Source: Isochrysis galbana (Eukaryota > Haptophyta > Isochrysidales > Isochrysidaceae). From it: a DNA stretch of 64,000 nucleotides. The stretch is taken from contig CM030937.1 in NCBI GenBank assembly GCA_018136815.1, positions 1,736,934-1,800,933 of the forward strand. Direction: 5' to 3'. Under the pieces are notes generated by a model, which did no database searches, was not told where the DNA came from, and saw nothing but the letters and a program-made list of their open reading frames with translations. The translations under genes and the position numbers were made by a program. Below are positions 41,728 to 51,556 of this stretch, one piece after another. Position 1 is the stretch's first letter. The number at the start of each line of letters is the position of its first letter.

Positions 41728-44700
41728 ATGGAGGAAGCGGCGGACGCAGGGGCAGATACCCGTGGCGGTGATGTGCACTCCCTAGATGTTAAACACGGTG
41801 GGTTAGGTCTAGAAACACACCAAAAACAGCTGTTTTTGGCTTTTTTGGAAACACGGTGAAACACAGTACCGAAAACAGCGGGTCATATATAAATATAGTA
41901 GTATATCATACATATATATTTATTTCCATCTCCCGTAGGCTCACAGCTCACAGCTACCGGTAGTTCCTGTGGGAGTGTAATTGTAATTGTAACTGTCAAG
42001 CATGATTGTGATTGATGATTGATTGTCTTGCATCCAACTAGGTGCTAGGTGGTAGGTGGTGGTAGCTAGTGGTGTAGTGGTGCAGGTGGGAGGCCAGGCA
42101 ATCAGGTGGCGGGATTGATTATGCTATGGCTATGGCTATGGCCTCGCTCGCACGCTCACTCACCGCGCGCCCGCAGCGCGCAACCCTCTGTTCCGGACAT
42201 GGGGGTCTCCTAGAAACACGGTGAAAAACACTGTTTTTGACTTCCGTAGAAACACACTGTTCCTGTGTTTAACATCTAGGGTGCACTCGCCAGAGCCGTC
42301 GCGCCATTCAACAGTGGTCACAGGGGAGGATGCTGGTGACATGATTGCGGCTGACGTCCGCAGCAGAGACGGCGTCGTCCGGCGAGCAGCACGATGGGTG
42401 TGGAACGCCCTATCTCCCAAGGCAGAGCTCGAGCGGGGTGCAAGGAGGAGGACCAGCACCTCGTCGTCCGACTTCGGTTCGCCTGGTGGATGTGGTGGGT
42501 TGCGCCAGTCCCTCAAGCGTGTGCGGGAGCCCCCCCCACCCCCACCCCCTCTACCGCCGCCGCCGCAAGGGAGGGAAGTAGCAGACCGGGCCTATGTAGT
42601 GCATGCCCAGGTGCTGTTCGCGTGGCTGCGGGGAACTTTTTCCTGTCCAACCTGCGGCGCCAAGGATTGTCTGCAGCCAGGCACAGAGTCACGCGTCTGG
42701 GGAAGCTACGGCATGGTCCTCAACGTTGTCTGCGAAGAGTGTGAAGGCGAGCTTCAGTTCCGGGGCGGCAACTCCCTCGTGGCGGCACAGCCTGCAGAAG
42801 TGGAGCGCAAGCAGAAGCTGTTTCTGTCCAACGAGGCCATGCGGGCCGTGCTGGGCTGCCTCCTCACCGGCACGAAGAACACAGCGTTCGCAGCGCAGGC
42901 GGTGGCTCAGGAACTGGAACCAATGGGTCACAATGCCTTTGGCAGGTATGTCTCGCACGTGGCACCAATGTGTGAGGCTGTGCGCACTGAGTCCATTGAG
43001 CTGCTGAGGTACGCGACAGTCAGGTATGGCTGGGTGTTTGGTGAGCACATCATCGGCGACCTCATTGTGACAAATGACTTTTTCTGGGCGACAAGAGGCC
43101 ACCACTCCCTCAACGGCACGGGGACTATTTGCGAGTTGACATCGGGTGGGGTCATCGCCGCACAGCACTTCTGCAAGCGTGTGCCCAAGAACTCGAGCGC
43201 CAGCGCGTACGAGGCCACCGCGAAGTCCATGGATGCTCGAGGCTTCAAGTACATGCTCGACGACGTCGTCCGTTGGATGCAAGAGGACGTCCCCGAGTTG
43301 TGCCTCCTTTACGCTCTGCCGGTGCGGCCAAAGTTCTCGGGGGTTGTCCTCGACGGAGACGCAAGCACCGACCAATTCGTGGAGGAAGTGGAGCGCCAGG
43401 CGCGTGAGGCGTCGGCGACAAGCGTGTGCGCCGATCTGTGCGTCCGACCGTGCGTCAACCGTCTAGCAAAGAACATCGGGAAGAAGGCGCTCGAGTACGG
43501 CATCGACATGCACCGCACGTGCTCCTGTGCCTTGCGCCGGAAAGCAGATGGCACTCCATACAAGAGCGGCGCGCGCGTGCACCGCGGCTGCTGCAACGGC
43601 CCGCGGGGGCTTGGGCTGCAGAAAGCGATGCAGGTTGCCATGGGAGCGGCGATGCGGGGCGCCATCAGCATGGAACGCGCGCCAGGCGTCAGCGTAGTGG
43701 ACATGGGGATCGCGGCAGTCGAGGAGTGTCTCAACCATTTCTTTAACCTCCACAATGCTCCCGGCGCGTTCACAGGGATGATTCGCACGTGCCGATTCCA
43801 CGAGCCCGGGAAGGAGAGCACTCACTGGAACGACTGCCCCGATTGGCAGGCCAAGATCACCGAGTACGTGCGCCGCAACGTCTACGACCAGCGCGAGCGT
43901 ATCTTCTCGACTCGGGGCGCCGTCTCGCAAAACGCATCGGAACGAGTCGGAAGCGTGTGCCTGCAGTACAGAGAGAAGGGCCTTCCACTGATGGACACGC
44001 AGTACCGTGCCCGCACGGACCTGGGCATCGCGCACGTCAATGCCGTCGTACTGCAAAACATCCAGACTCTCCTCATCAAGGCAGGTCACGAGCCCGACGC
44101 GCGCATCGCAGAATTCGATAGCGTCCCCTCACGTCTTTTCCGCGCCGTCGGATTGCAGCCTTCCCCTCAGCAGGTGGTCAGCTGGTCTGCAGCGCTGAGG
44201 GCTCGATCGAAACGCAGCTTGTATCGACGCACGGTCGAGTTCCGCAAGAAGCGCGCTCGGCAAAAATCCAACTTGTCCCGCAAGCGCCGCTCCGACAAGG
44301 CTCCGGGCGATGCCACCTACAAGGCAACGCTGGCGCAAGCGCCAGAGGACGGGGGGGGGCTGGTTGACTTGGCAGACAAGCCTGCCAAGAGGCGGAAGAA
44401 GGGGGGGGGACACCCGGGCTGCTGCATGTGCGGTCCCACGTCCAAATGCGGCACGCGGGCCTGTCCATGCTTCGTGAGCTTGGCCGCCTGCACCTCCCTC
44501 TGCCATGGTGGGAAGGCGACGAAGAAGTGCGAGCGCGTCACTGCCGGTCCGTCGGCAGCGGCAGTAGCTGCGGGTCCCAGCAATGCTGCCGTGGCGCAGC
44601 CCGAAGATTCGGACGTGGACGACGAGCTCGAGGAACGCAGCGTGTGTTCCACTCAGACCACCCACACAGGAGGCAGTGATGTGGATGACTCCGATAGTGA

Positions 44701-44761
44701 AATCGATCAAATGTGTGCGAATTTGGAGGAGGTCGATGAGTGCGTGGGGAACGTGTGGTAG
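41728..44761 (+). CDS. Mutator/Kolobok-like DDE transposase with CXC tail, interrupted by a MITE
   Basis: Without the MITE (41781-42280 plus one 8-bp duplication), the frame runs from the ATG at 41728 (MEEAADAGADTRGGDVHSPE) straight into the long ORF. With the MITE, an ATG inside it at 42221 still gives 846 aa. Domains: N-terminal zinc ribbon-like CPTCGAKDC ... CEECEGE; DDE core with IVTNDFFWATRGHHSLNGTG (Asp codon 43076), VVLDGDASTDQF (Asp codons 43352 and 43358) and RPCVNRLAKNIGKKALEYG, matching the D-G-x-W-x-x-RG-H-x-SLNG pattern of Mutator-like transposases; and near the end GCCMCGPTSKCGTRACPCF, a tesmin/TSO1-type CXC DNA-binding cluster. An acidic tail ends the protein. It would catalyse cut-and-paste movement. 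The third catalytic acid was not identified. Confidence 0.75.
41781..42280. mobile_element. 500-bp MITE, hAT type, nested in the transposon
   Basis: Perfect 16-bp terminal inverted repeats CCTAGATGTTAAACAC (41781-41796; inverted at 42265-42280), flanked by GTGCACTC on both sides (41773-41780 and 42281-42288). Subterminal GAAACAC(A/G) and AAAACA motifs are scattered near both ends. No ORF of its own. It sits in the fifth to twentieth codon region of the transposase and supplies a substitute ATG (42221). Confidence 0.92.
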
Positions 44762-45053
44762 ACTGTAGTGAGGAGTTGAGTGTTCGTGTCCACTGACGAG
44801 AAACTTTCTTAACTATTCCCCAAGCACTCTGGAACATTTTGGGGCCAATTCTCTGCTCTCACAGCACCTCCCTCCTTCACTTCTTCGAAAAGAATGGTTT
44901 TTTGCCCTGCGGTGCACACCTTGTGCGCGAGGGCCGTGCACCGCAAGTACACGCATAGAATTAGAGATTTTTCTTAAGAGGCTTCTTGCTATATAGTTGA
45001 GTGACAATGCAACGGGCCTCTTACACAATCCACACCACCTCAACGCACACATT
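44762..45053. other. Spacer between the convergent transposon ORFs
   Basis: AT-richer 290 bp where the two transposon ORFs converge. It contains CGGTGCACACCTTGTGCGCG and GTGCACCGC in opposite directions. Probably both 3' UTRs. Confidence 0.35.
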
Positions 45054-45596
45054 TTAACATTTGCGTGCTCGCTTCGCATAAGACAGAAACCCCTTCCGTG
45101 ACACCCCGTAAAGAGCATCGAGCTCAGATGCCACACAACCTGTGTGCTTGCGTGCGTCGCCCTTCTCTGCGGCCCCCAGCTCCTTGGCGATGGCCCAGTA
45201 CATGAAGTACTTCTTCTCCTTAGCATTCCGGCCCACATTCAGTGGCTCACTGAACGGTTCAGTGGTGAAGCAGTCGCACTCCGTGAAGCCGAACTTCTCT
45301 GAGCCGATGAGATGGATGCCCCTCAGCCACTCCTTCGTGCAACACACCTTCTTCCCGGCTGCCGTGGCCGCCTGCACCGCTTCCTCTACCCCTGCCACCT
45401 TCGCATCGCACAGAGGGCACAGCCAGTGCCGCTGCTCGTCTCCGTCGACCACGACATCGACGCACAGCACGTAGAACTCTTCCTGGGAGGGGAGGTGGGT
45501 CTGGGGGGTTGACTCCTCCCCGCCCCCCTCGTCCTCAGAGATGCTGCCGCGCTGGCCGAGGCCGCCTGGGTCATACCCAGTCCCATACAGGACCAT
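45054..45596 (-). CDS. Second ORF of the TTAA transposon (about 180 aa)
   Basis: The open frame extends to 45821, beyond the inverted repeat, so I take the ATG at 45594-45596 (MVLYGTGYDPGG) as the most likely internal start. Features: an acidic N-terminal segment, then FYVLCVDVVVDGDEQRHWLC, a CPLCDAK knuckle, CCTKEWLRGIHLIG, ECDCFTTEPF and a basic C-terminus SYAKRARKC. The cysteine pairs suggest zinc binding. I recognise no family. Its position tail to tail with the transposase, inside the inverted repeats, says it is a transposon accessory protein. Confidence 0.55.
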   Translation of the reverse strand: MVLYGTGYDPGGLGQRGSISEDEGGGEESTPQTHLPSQEEFYVLCVDVVVDGDEQRHWLCPLCDAKVAGVEEAVQAATAAGKKVCCTKEWLRGIHLIGSEKFGFTECDCFTTEPFSEPLNVGRNAKEKKYFMYWAIAKELGAAEKGDARKHTGCVASELDALYGVSRKGFLSYAKRARKC

Positions 45597-45827
45597 CCTG
45601 AGCCCCAGCACCTGCCACACCCTCCCAGCGGCCACGCCCGCACCCGCCGATTTCGCGTAATACCGGTGGTGGGCCCTCTCATGCACGGACCACCTTAATT
45701 CGGTGTCGCCACTCTCCACTCTGCCTCGGTTGTCTCGCCACGCTGGTGGTGGTGTTTCAGAGGGTCTCCGTAAACTTGTCGTCATCAGAGCTCCGACATC
45801 GGCGAACCGAGCTCTGGCCACACGAGA

Positions 45828-48380
45828 ATGTGGCTGAAGTGCTTACGCTCACTTGTCCCCTCTCCCTTCGCCGGGGGTGTGCCATCTCAGGTACACATCG
45901 ATTCCAGCGGCTCAGACAACGGCTTACCTAATTCATCGTCCAGTGCAGAAGCCCAGTCTCACACCACGGCAGCTAGCGCAGGCGCCGGGAATGAACCAAA
46001 CATAACCCTTGTGAGCAGCACAGTGCCGGGAGCACCGCAGCATGAGCTCAGGCAAGAGATGATGCTACACGAAAAGGAGGCCATGAAACGGAAGGAAGAC
46101 CCCAGCGACGTTGTGAAACAAGGGTTGGATATCATCAAGGGCTTGACCAAGCGCGGACAGAACATCCCAAGTATCTTTGGTGGCGTGTGCGCTGCAGCCA
46201 GTGTGGTGCTGGATGTGGTGCGAGACCCCAGCAGCAAGTTCGATGACGTGATTCAGGCCTGTCGTCTGGTTGTCTCCGTCCTTGACATATTGGAATCCGC
46301 GGCTCCCCATATTGATCAGCTCTCCGACGCCGACAAGATTAAGTTTAAGCAGCACGTCAAAGTGTTTGAGGAGCACTTCAGGGAAGTGCGCATTGCCATG
46401 GAGGCTTTTGGTGAGAAGCTATGGGCGAAGCGACTATGCAACCTCATGGCGGACAAGAAGTCGCTAAGTCAAATTGAGTGTGCGATACACAATCATCTGC
46501 GCGTATTTTCCACGCACTTCTTAATCGCCTGCAATAAGCATGCCTTTGAGACGCATCAGTATCTGTTCGAGAATGAAATATCGAAGCGGGTGCAGCAGGG
46601 TCAAGATGGCAAGACCGTTGATGAGGAGCTCACGTCCATGGCACGTGACGATAAAAAAATCGTTGAGCTTCAAGAGGAACTCAAATCCTTCCGGCATGAC
46701 CTTTGCGACGACATCTCGAAAAAGCTCAACGAGGTGCTTCTGAACGGTAAGGACAAAATTGGAAATTACGTATACGATGCACATGTAGACCGAGAAGGGA
46801 GAAGAGATCGGAAGCAGGCGTTGCTCGGAAAGGGGTGCTTTGGCACCACGTATCGCATGGTGTCTACTTGCGATGGATGCAAATATGCTGTGAAGGATAT
46901 CAGATATATCGACCTGGACCCGAACACGTACAATGCAGCTAAAGAGGCCGAAATCCTAGCTAAGCTCAATCATGCGCACGTCGTTCGCTACTACACGGCG
47001 TTCGATTATGATGACCATGACAACGGACGAACTCTTGCCATTGTGATGGAGTTGTTGGGTGACTCATTGAGCAAGCGGGTTCGAGATTGCAAGGGTACCA
47101 AGTGCTTGCTCATTGAGAAATGGATCGGCAAAGTAGCTTCTGGTCTAGCACACATGCATGCGCAATCTGTGTTGCACCGCGACATGAAACCAGACAATGT
47201 GCTCTTCGACGCTAAAGGTGAGCCGCGCATCATTGACTTGGGATTGGCCTGCGTGCTCGAACACAGCTCACGAGTGTCAACCGAACGCGCTGGCCGTTTG
47301 GGAACAAACTGTTACATGTCCCCCGAAAAGACATTGGCTCAATCATATGATGAGAAGGACGACCTGTGGGCACTAGGCTGCATGCTTCTCGGCGGATTGA
47401 GGGGCGAACTCCTCGAAGACATGAAGGACACAAATCGCGACGGTTTCATCTGCTTAAATCGCCAGAAATTGGATGAGCTTGTTGAATTGATTAAGGCGCA
47501 AGCAGGGCCTGCAGGGGAATTGACGGAGCGTATGTTGCTTGAGAACCCAAGGGATCGCCCCGCTGCCAAGCAGGTAGAGGATGGGCTACTCGCATCAGGC
47601 CCTGTACATGTCGATGAGGGTCCAGTGCCGACCTTTGCTCATGCAATGGAAACATCGGCAGTGAGCATCTCGAGCACGCCGGCTCCTGAAGATGCGCCAG
47701 GCGTATCCGAACCATTTGAAAGTCAAAGAATCTCAGTGCATGTTTCTACCTCGCACGCTTCATCACAGGCCGCAGCTCCGGGAGCGATGCATTTGGACCA
47801 CAACACTGTGACGACTTTTCTCACGAGGTTGGGTTGTACACTTGAACAGTTACCTAGTCAAATCAACTGGTCTTTGTGTCAAATTGACGATAGTGATTGC
47901 GTGGTGATTGCGGGTCTTGCCCAGTGTCCGACGGGGACACACAGCTCCAAGAGGTACTTGGACGAGGTGACCGCGCTTGACCTGAGCTACAATAACATCG
48001 GCGTCGAGGGAGTCAAGGTGTTAGCTGAGGCCGCGCTAGCCGGCGGCTTCAAGAACCTCGAGTTGCTCGATCTTAGCGACAACAATCTTGGCAATGCCGG
48101 CGTGAATGAACTTGCTCGTGCAATATCCAACATCAAGATCTTCGAGAGACTCCAGATATTGAGTCTGTCCTTCAATAAGATCGATAGTGATGGAGTCAAG
48201 GGCCTTGCTGAGGCTATTGCTAAAGGAGGCCTTCCGGGTCTGAAGAAGTTCTACCTTAATGGTAACAAAATCGGAAATTCGGGCAAGAAAGCATTTGACG
48301 GCCCGACGACGAGAAACTCTCAACTTCCGGAAATCGAGTTCCTTGGCAACAACTTGAATCAGTTCGAACCATTGCTATGA
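45828..48380 (+). CDS. Helical-bundle / protein kinase / LRR protein (850 aa)
   Basis: Single ORF. Residues about 85-300 are alpha-helical and resemble HeLo/MLKL-type four-helix bundles (DVVKQGLDIIKGLTKRGQNI; ILESAAPHIDQLSDADKIKF; AMEAFGEKLWAKRLCNLMAD); this is shape-level similarity only. A protein kinase follows: GKGCFGTTY loop (about 334), YAVKDI (Lys about 356), LHRDMKPDNVLF (HRD Asp about 452), IIDLGLA (DLG in place of DFG, Asp about 470), and CYMSPEK. A Ser/Thr/Pro linker leads to ribonuclease-inhibitor-type LRRs (about 710-840: LDLSYNNIGVEGVKVLAEAA; LDLSDNNLGNAGVNELARAI; LSLSFNKIDSDGVKGLAEAI). The kinase keeps its catalytic residues. The architecture suggests a sensor (LRR) plus kinase plus membrane-acting or oligomerising bundle. 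The first ~30 residues may be intronic (TCTCAG acceptor-like site at 45890). Confidence 0.75.
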   Translation: MWLKCLRSLVPSPFAGGVPSQVHIDSSGSDNGLPNSSSSAEAQSHTTAASAGAGNEPNITLVSSTVPGAPQHELRQEMMLHEKEAMKRKEDPSDVVKQGLDIIKGLTKRGQNIPSIFGGVCAAASVVLDVVRDPSSKFDDVIQACRLVVSVLDILESAAPHIDQLSDADKIKFKQHVKVFEEHFREVRIAMEAFGEKLWAKRLCNLMADKKSLSQIECAIHNHLRVFSTHFLIACNKHAFETHQYLFENEISKRVQQGQDGKTVDEELTSMARDDKKIVELQEELKSFRHDLCDDISKKLNEVLLNGKDKIGNYVYDAHVDREGRRDRKQALLGKGCFGTTYRMVSTCDGCKYAVKDIRYIDLDPNTYNAAKEAEILAKLNHAHVVRYYTAFDYDDHDNGRTLAIVMELLGDSLSKRVRDCKGTKCLLIEKWIGKVASGLAHMHAQSVLHRDMKPDNVLFDAKGEPRIIDLGLACVLEHSSRVSTERAGRLGTNCYMSPEKTLAQSYDEKDDLWALGCMLLGGLRGELLEDMKDTNRDGFICLNRQKLDELVELIKAQAGPAGELTERMLLENPRDRPAAKQVEDGLLASGPVHVDEGPVPTFAHAMETSAVSISSTPAPEDAPGVSEPFESQRISVHVSTSHASSQAAAPGAMHLDHNTVTTFLTRLGCTLEQLPSQINWSLCQIDDSDCVVIAGLAQCPTGTHSSKRYLDEVTALDLSYNNIGVEGVKVLAEAALAGGFKNLELLDLSDNNLGNAGVNELARAISNIKIFERLQILSLSFNKIDSDGVKGLAEAIAKGGLPGLKKFYLNGNKIGNSGKKAFDGPTTRNSQLPEIEFLGNNLNQFEPLL

Positions 48381-49440
48381 GAAGCTCTCTGTTCTTGGGC
48401 ATAGGATCGATTAGGGTATCGATGTTGGTGTGTGTACCGTGATGCATCAACGCGATTAGGGTGGACAAAGACTCTACTTTAAACCTTTGAATGGTTTGGG
48501 AGGGCAATGCTTTTTTGACCCCAGGTGCGGAGGGTCCAAAAGGAAATGCCGTTGGGGGCACCTCGTCGAGTTCCTTGGCGCTGAATGGCCGCCCGTGAGC
48601 TTGCCATGCTGGGGTGGCTCGGGCGCCGAACTTCAGCCGTGCCATTTCGCTCGCGCGAGACCCCCCCCAGCTCGTCCCTCGTCCCTTGCGCCAATCGATC
48701 CCGCCGCCCCGACCCCACGCCAGACTGCGGCGCGATTCCTTTTTGAGATCACCCTCAAAAATAAATAATTTAGATTTCGGGGTATTGGTATTGGTGCGCT
48801 GCCGAGCTGCCGAGGCTCTACGCTCTACCACCAAAACTTCTTGCGACGGCGGTTCGCCCGAATTACTAGTTAGTGTGTCTATCCGCTTTCCTATCTAGTA
48901 GTATATGCTACTAGAACCACTTTTATTAGTAGGTGACAATGGGGGCCTCGCGCGTCCCTCCTCCCGCCATCGTAGTCGTAGACACCCCCTGAGGCATTTG
49001 CACTTGCACATTGCACATGGAGCGTCCGACGCACAGTTCTCGTTCTTCTTCTCTCCTTCCTCCACCACAGGCTCGTAGGGTGGTGGACTCCTCGATCGGA
49101 GAGAGAGCCTCCGCTCCTCCTCAGCCTCAGGAGCGCGAAGAGATTCCGCCGCCGCCGCCGGGGACATGGAGCAGGAGGAGGAACGAGTCGTGCGAGCAGC
49201 GCTTGCGCTGCTCAGCGTCCAGCCGACAGGTGGCCGTGTCGAGAGAGTCGAACGAAGCCATCAATCCACAACCCTTGCTAAATCTACTCAAACAACAACC
49301 CCTACCCACCCCCCACTCCACAGCACTAGATCGCCCCATAAGCCTCAGCAGGTCGTTTGCCTTCATTTGGTACCCCTCGTTTCCCAATACGCAATGCGTC
49401 GGTACAAAAAAATGTCTAGTATCTAAGCAAAGGCACCCAC
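48381..49440. other. Spacer with a possible first exon
   Basis: An ATG at 49166 opens MEQEEERVVRAALALLSVQP and then meets a GT (CAGGTGGCC), so it may be a first exon on plus; no continuation found. Otherwise non-coding. The 47-bp dispersed repeat lies at 49350-49397. Confidence 0.3.
49350..49397 (-). repeat. Dispersed ~47-bp repeat, copy 2
   Basis: Near-exact inverse complement of 3711-3757, with an identical 30-bp core around TTGCCTTCATTTGGTACCCC. Confidence 0.5.
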
Positions 49441-49528
49441 CTCAAGCTTGAGGAACTTGAGATTGGGGAATGCGTTCACCACCTCCCTCAGGAAGCCTTC
49501 GACAATCACATCCGGCATCAGCGTGAGC
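49441..49528 (-). CDS. Isolated leucine-rich-repeat exon
   Basis: 88-nt exon bounded by a CACAG acceptor and a GTGGGT donor on the minus strand. It encodes LTLMPDVIVEGFLREVVNAF followed by PNLKFLKLE, the L-x-x-L-x-L core of a leucine-rich repeat of the F-box/LRR type. No neighbouring exon could be joined, so it is a fragment of a larger or broken gene. Confidence 0.4.
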
Positions 49529-49805
49529 CTGTGTATATTGCGTGTCGTCCCACGCGATCATACAACAAGACGGGCGGCCCCTAAACTCACGAGTGCCCCC
49601 CCCCCCTGGCGTTGTTATACCCGAAAGGGGTTTTCCCCCAGCGTGGCCTCGAGGAGAGGGTGTGCTGGGGTGCGCAAGGTCGGTGCTTGCACTGGGGGGA
49701 GGACAAATATCGAGGGGAGGGGGCAGTGCCCCCTCCCCCCGGTGCCACTCGGACACCTGGCTCGTCAGGCATGGCGGGAGTCCGGGGCTGAAAAGTTGTG
49801 TCCAA

Positions 49806-50669
49806 TTAGCTAGTGGGGTTGGCTAGGATATAACATTTATATTTTAATTTTAATTTAATTATGTAATTGTAATTGTGAACCGCAGAGAAACAAGCTGCTA
49901 TGCGTTCGCACGGCGCCCCCGCGGGGGAACCGATGCACATCGCGATGTGTCCTACGGATCCTCCAATCAAAACCTCAGTACAGACAAAGCGCAAGTATTT
50001 GAACTGTCGCGTCTCGAATGTGAAGTCCTTCTCTACCCACGTGTCCTCTGTGAAATGGGTGATGATAGTTGCGAAATTGGTGCCATCGTTGGAGCCGGCA
50101 ATGATGAAGCTTCTCGCCTTTTGATTGATGTAATTGGTCCTAGCACGTATGTTCAGACCATTGATTGGTGATGAAGTTGGAAGAGTGAGTTGGTTCCATT
50201 CACCACGCACATCCACTCCATCAATCAAGGTCGAGGCACTACCCGCATATAGACCATTCGAATCGTATGTACCACTCATTGACGACCATCCCGAAAAGAC
50301 TGTATTTGGTGGCACGCTGTCTAGTAACAATAGGTCGGATTCGTTCACATGGTTATAAGCCCTCCACGCTTGGTCTGAAGAGCTGATCTCAGTCGATGCT
50401 TGGGCTAAATATATGCCCCCGTCGATCGTTGTTGAGTTGGAAGTCATAGGTGACGGAGGGTATAGAATTGTTTGTGCCCATTGAACGTTACTCAACGACT
50501 TCAGTGTCTCTACCACTCCATTGCTACGTACGCCTTGGACTTCGAAATCAATAGGGACCTCCTCGTTAGATGATGGCGATAGCGTGAGGCCAAAGAGGAG
50601 CGTGTTTGTAGGGAACTTGATCGAGATGTGCTCCGAACTGACCACCGGGTCGCTTCTCCAAGCTGACAA
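49806..50669 (-). CDS. F5/8C (discoidin-like) domain protein (287 aa)
   Basis: Single-exon ORF. Residues about 115-255 resemble a galactose-binding (F5/8 type C) beta-sandwich: TLIDGVDVRGEWNQLTLPTS, INGLNIRARTNYINQKARSF, FIIAGSNDGTNFATI and FKYLRFVCTEVLIGGSVGHI. Such domains bind glycans or lipids. Free-standing versions with the SNDG-x-x-F/W motif are common in large algal viruses and in some algae. The N-terminal 110 residues are another beta-rich segment. No signal peptide. The last 30 residues run into the GC-rich palindrome at 49899-49950 and AT-rich sequence, and look like read-through. Confidence 0.5.
   Translation of the reverse strand: MSAWRSDPVVSSEHISIKFPTNTLLFGLTLSPSSNEEVPIDFEVQGVRSNGVVETLKSLSNVQWAQTILYPPSPMTSNSTTIDGGIYLAQASTEISSSDQAWRAYNHVNESDLLLLDSVPPNTVFSGWSSMSGTYDSNGLYAGSASTLIDGVDVRGEWNQLTLPTSSPINGLNIRARTNYINQKARSFIIAGSNDGTNFATIITHFTEDTWVEKDFTFETRQFKYLRFVCTEVLIGGSVGHIAMCIGSPAGAPCERIAACFSAVHNYNYIIKLKLKYKCYILANPTS
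49899..49950 (-). repeat. GC-rich palindromic repeat, third copy
   Basis: Inverse-complement relative of 985-1053 (shares CGCACGGCG, CCGCGGGGG and CCGATGCACATCGCG). It overlaps the 3' end of the F5/8C-like ORF. Confidence 0.5.
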
Positions 50670-51556
50670 TGGATCGGCCCCCCCGGTGTTTTCCCCCGGT
50701 GAGTCGCCCGACGTAGGTCGGTCCGCCTCACTGGGTTTTCCCTCATTGTAACTTGTGGGGAGTTATAATGGGAGCCGGGGGTTTGCGAGGGGGGAGATTT
50801 GAAGGGATGCATATGTGTATGTGTCTGTGCCATCACTTCAAGGCGTGCGGGCAAATGCGCTGAGGGGTGTCGTGATAGTACTGGGCTAGTGGGAGTAGTG
50901 GTACTAACGCTCAGTTGTTTTATTATTATTACACGGGTGCTCCTCCGCGTTCGTGAACTAAGTATTGACGTAGGACGTAGTTGGAAACAGCACGCGTTGA
51001 CGACGAGCAAAGTGGCAGGCTCGAGTGAGAGCATAAAATGAAACCCACAGCACGGGCGTCGTTGCCGCCTGCCTCTACCGGCGATGTAATCCTCATTTGG
51101 CAAGGGCCATCGGGCAAGGGGACGACGCGATTGGAGTGAACATGGGGCACGAGATTGCGCACATATACTCGTGACAAGACACAGTGGCGGTGGCGGTGTC
51201 TCCGGTCAAACGCAAAGGCCATCCAAAGTCCATGTGTAAGGGAGGATGGAAGCTGCTGCAAGCAAGCACGCGGTACGGCTCGAGACTGCTGTCGCTTGCT
51301 TGCTAGACATCCCATGACTCTGACGAAGGAAGGGAAAATCACAAAACGGGGGAAGTTCTTTTCCTGCGAGGTGAGGAGAACGCGCGCTCACTTCCGTATC
51401 CGCTCTTGCTTCCTAGAAGGTTCTCGCTGGCCCGCACCCAGGCTCCTAGCATTAGCAGTCGACGTTCAGCGCTGCCGCGTCAGATATATAAGAAAAACAT
51501 GCTCACACCTGAATCATGCCCAACAAGCAAAGACTGTCCGAGGAGGATGTGTCCCA
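50670..51556. other. Spacer without a supported gene
   Basis: Frames on both strands lack recognisable motifs. 50676-50750 has repeated CCCCCGGTG and GTCGCCCGACGTAGGTCGG words. Likely separates the F5/8C-like ORF from the 3' end of the SDR gene. Confidence 0.35.

Larger units (their letters stand above)
41584..45698. mobile_element. 4.1-kb TTAA-flanked DNA transposon with two convergent ORFs
   Basis: Terminal inverted repeats start GGTGGTCCGTGCATGAGAGG and match perfectly over at least 35 bp (left 41588-41622, right 45660-45694). Each is directly flanked by TTAA (41584-41587 and 45695-45698), the target duplication of Kolobok and piggyBac elements. Each repeat is itself hairpin-prone (GGTGGT with ACCACC). 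It contains a transposase on plus and an accessory ORF on minus, and was itself hit by an hAT-type MITE at 41781-42280. The transposase lacks piggyBac hallmarks and looks Mutator/Kolobok-like. Confidence 0.85.

Noticed and set aside
40893-41864. 323-aa Leu/Ser-rich ORF on minus
   Set aside because: It reads across the GA satellite; repeat artefact.
42689-44710. Minus-strand ORFs opposite the transposase
   Set aside because: GC-rich shadows of the plus-strand coding frame; no conserved motifs.
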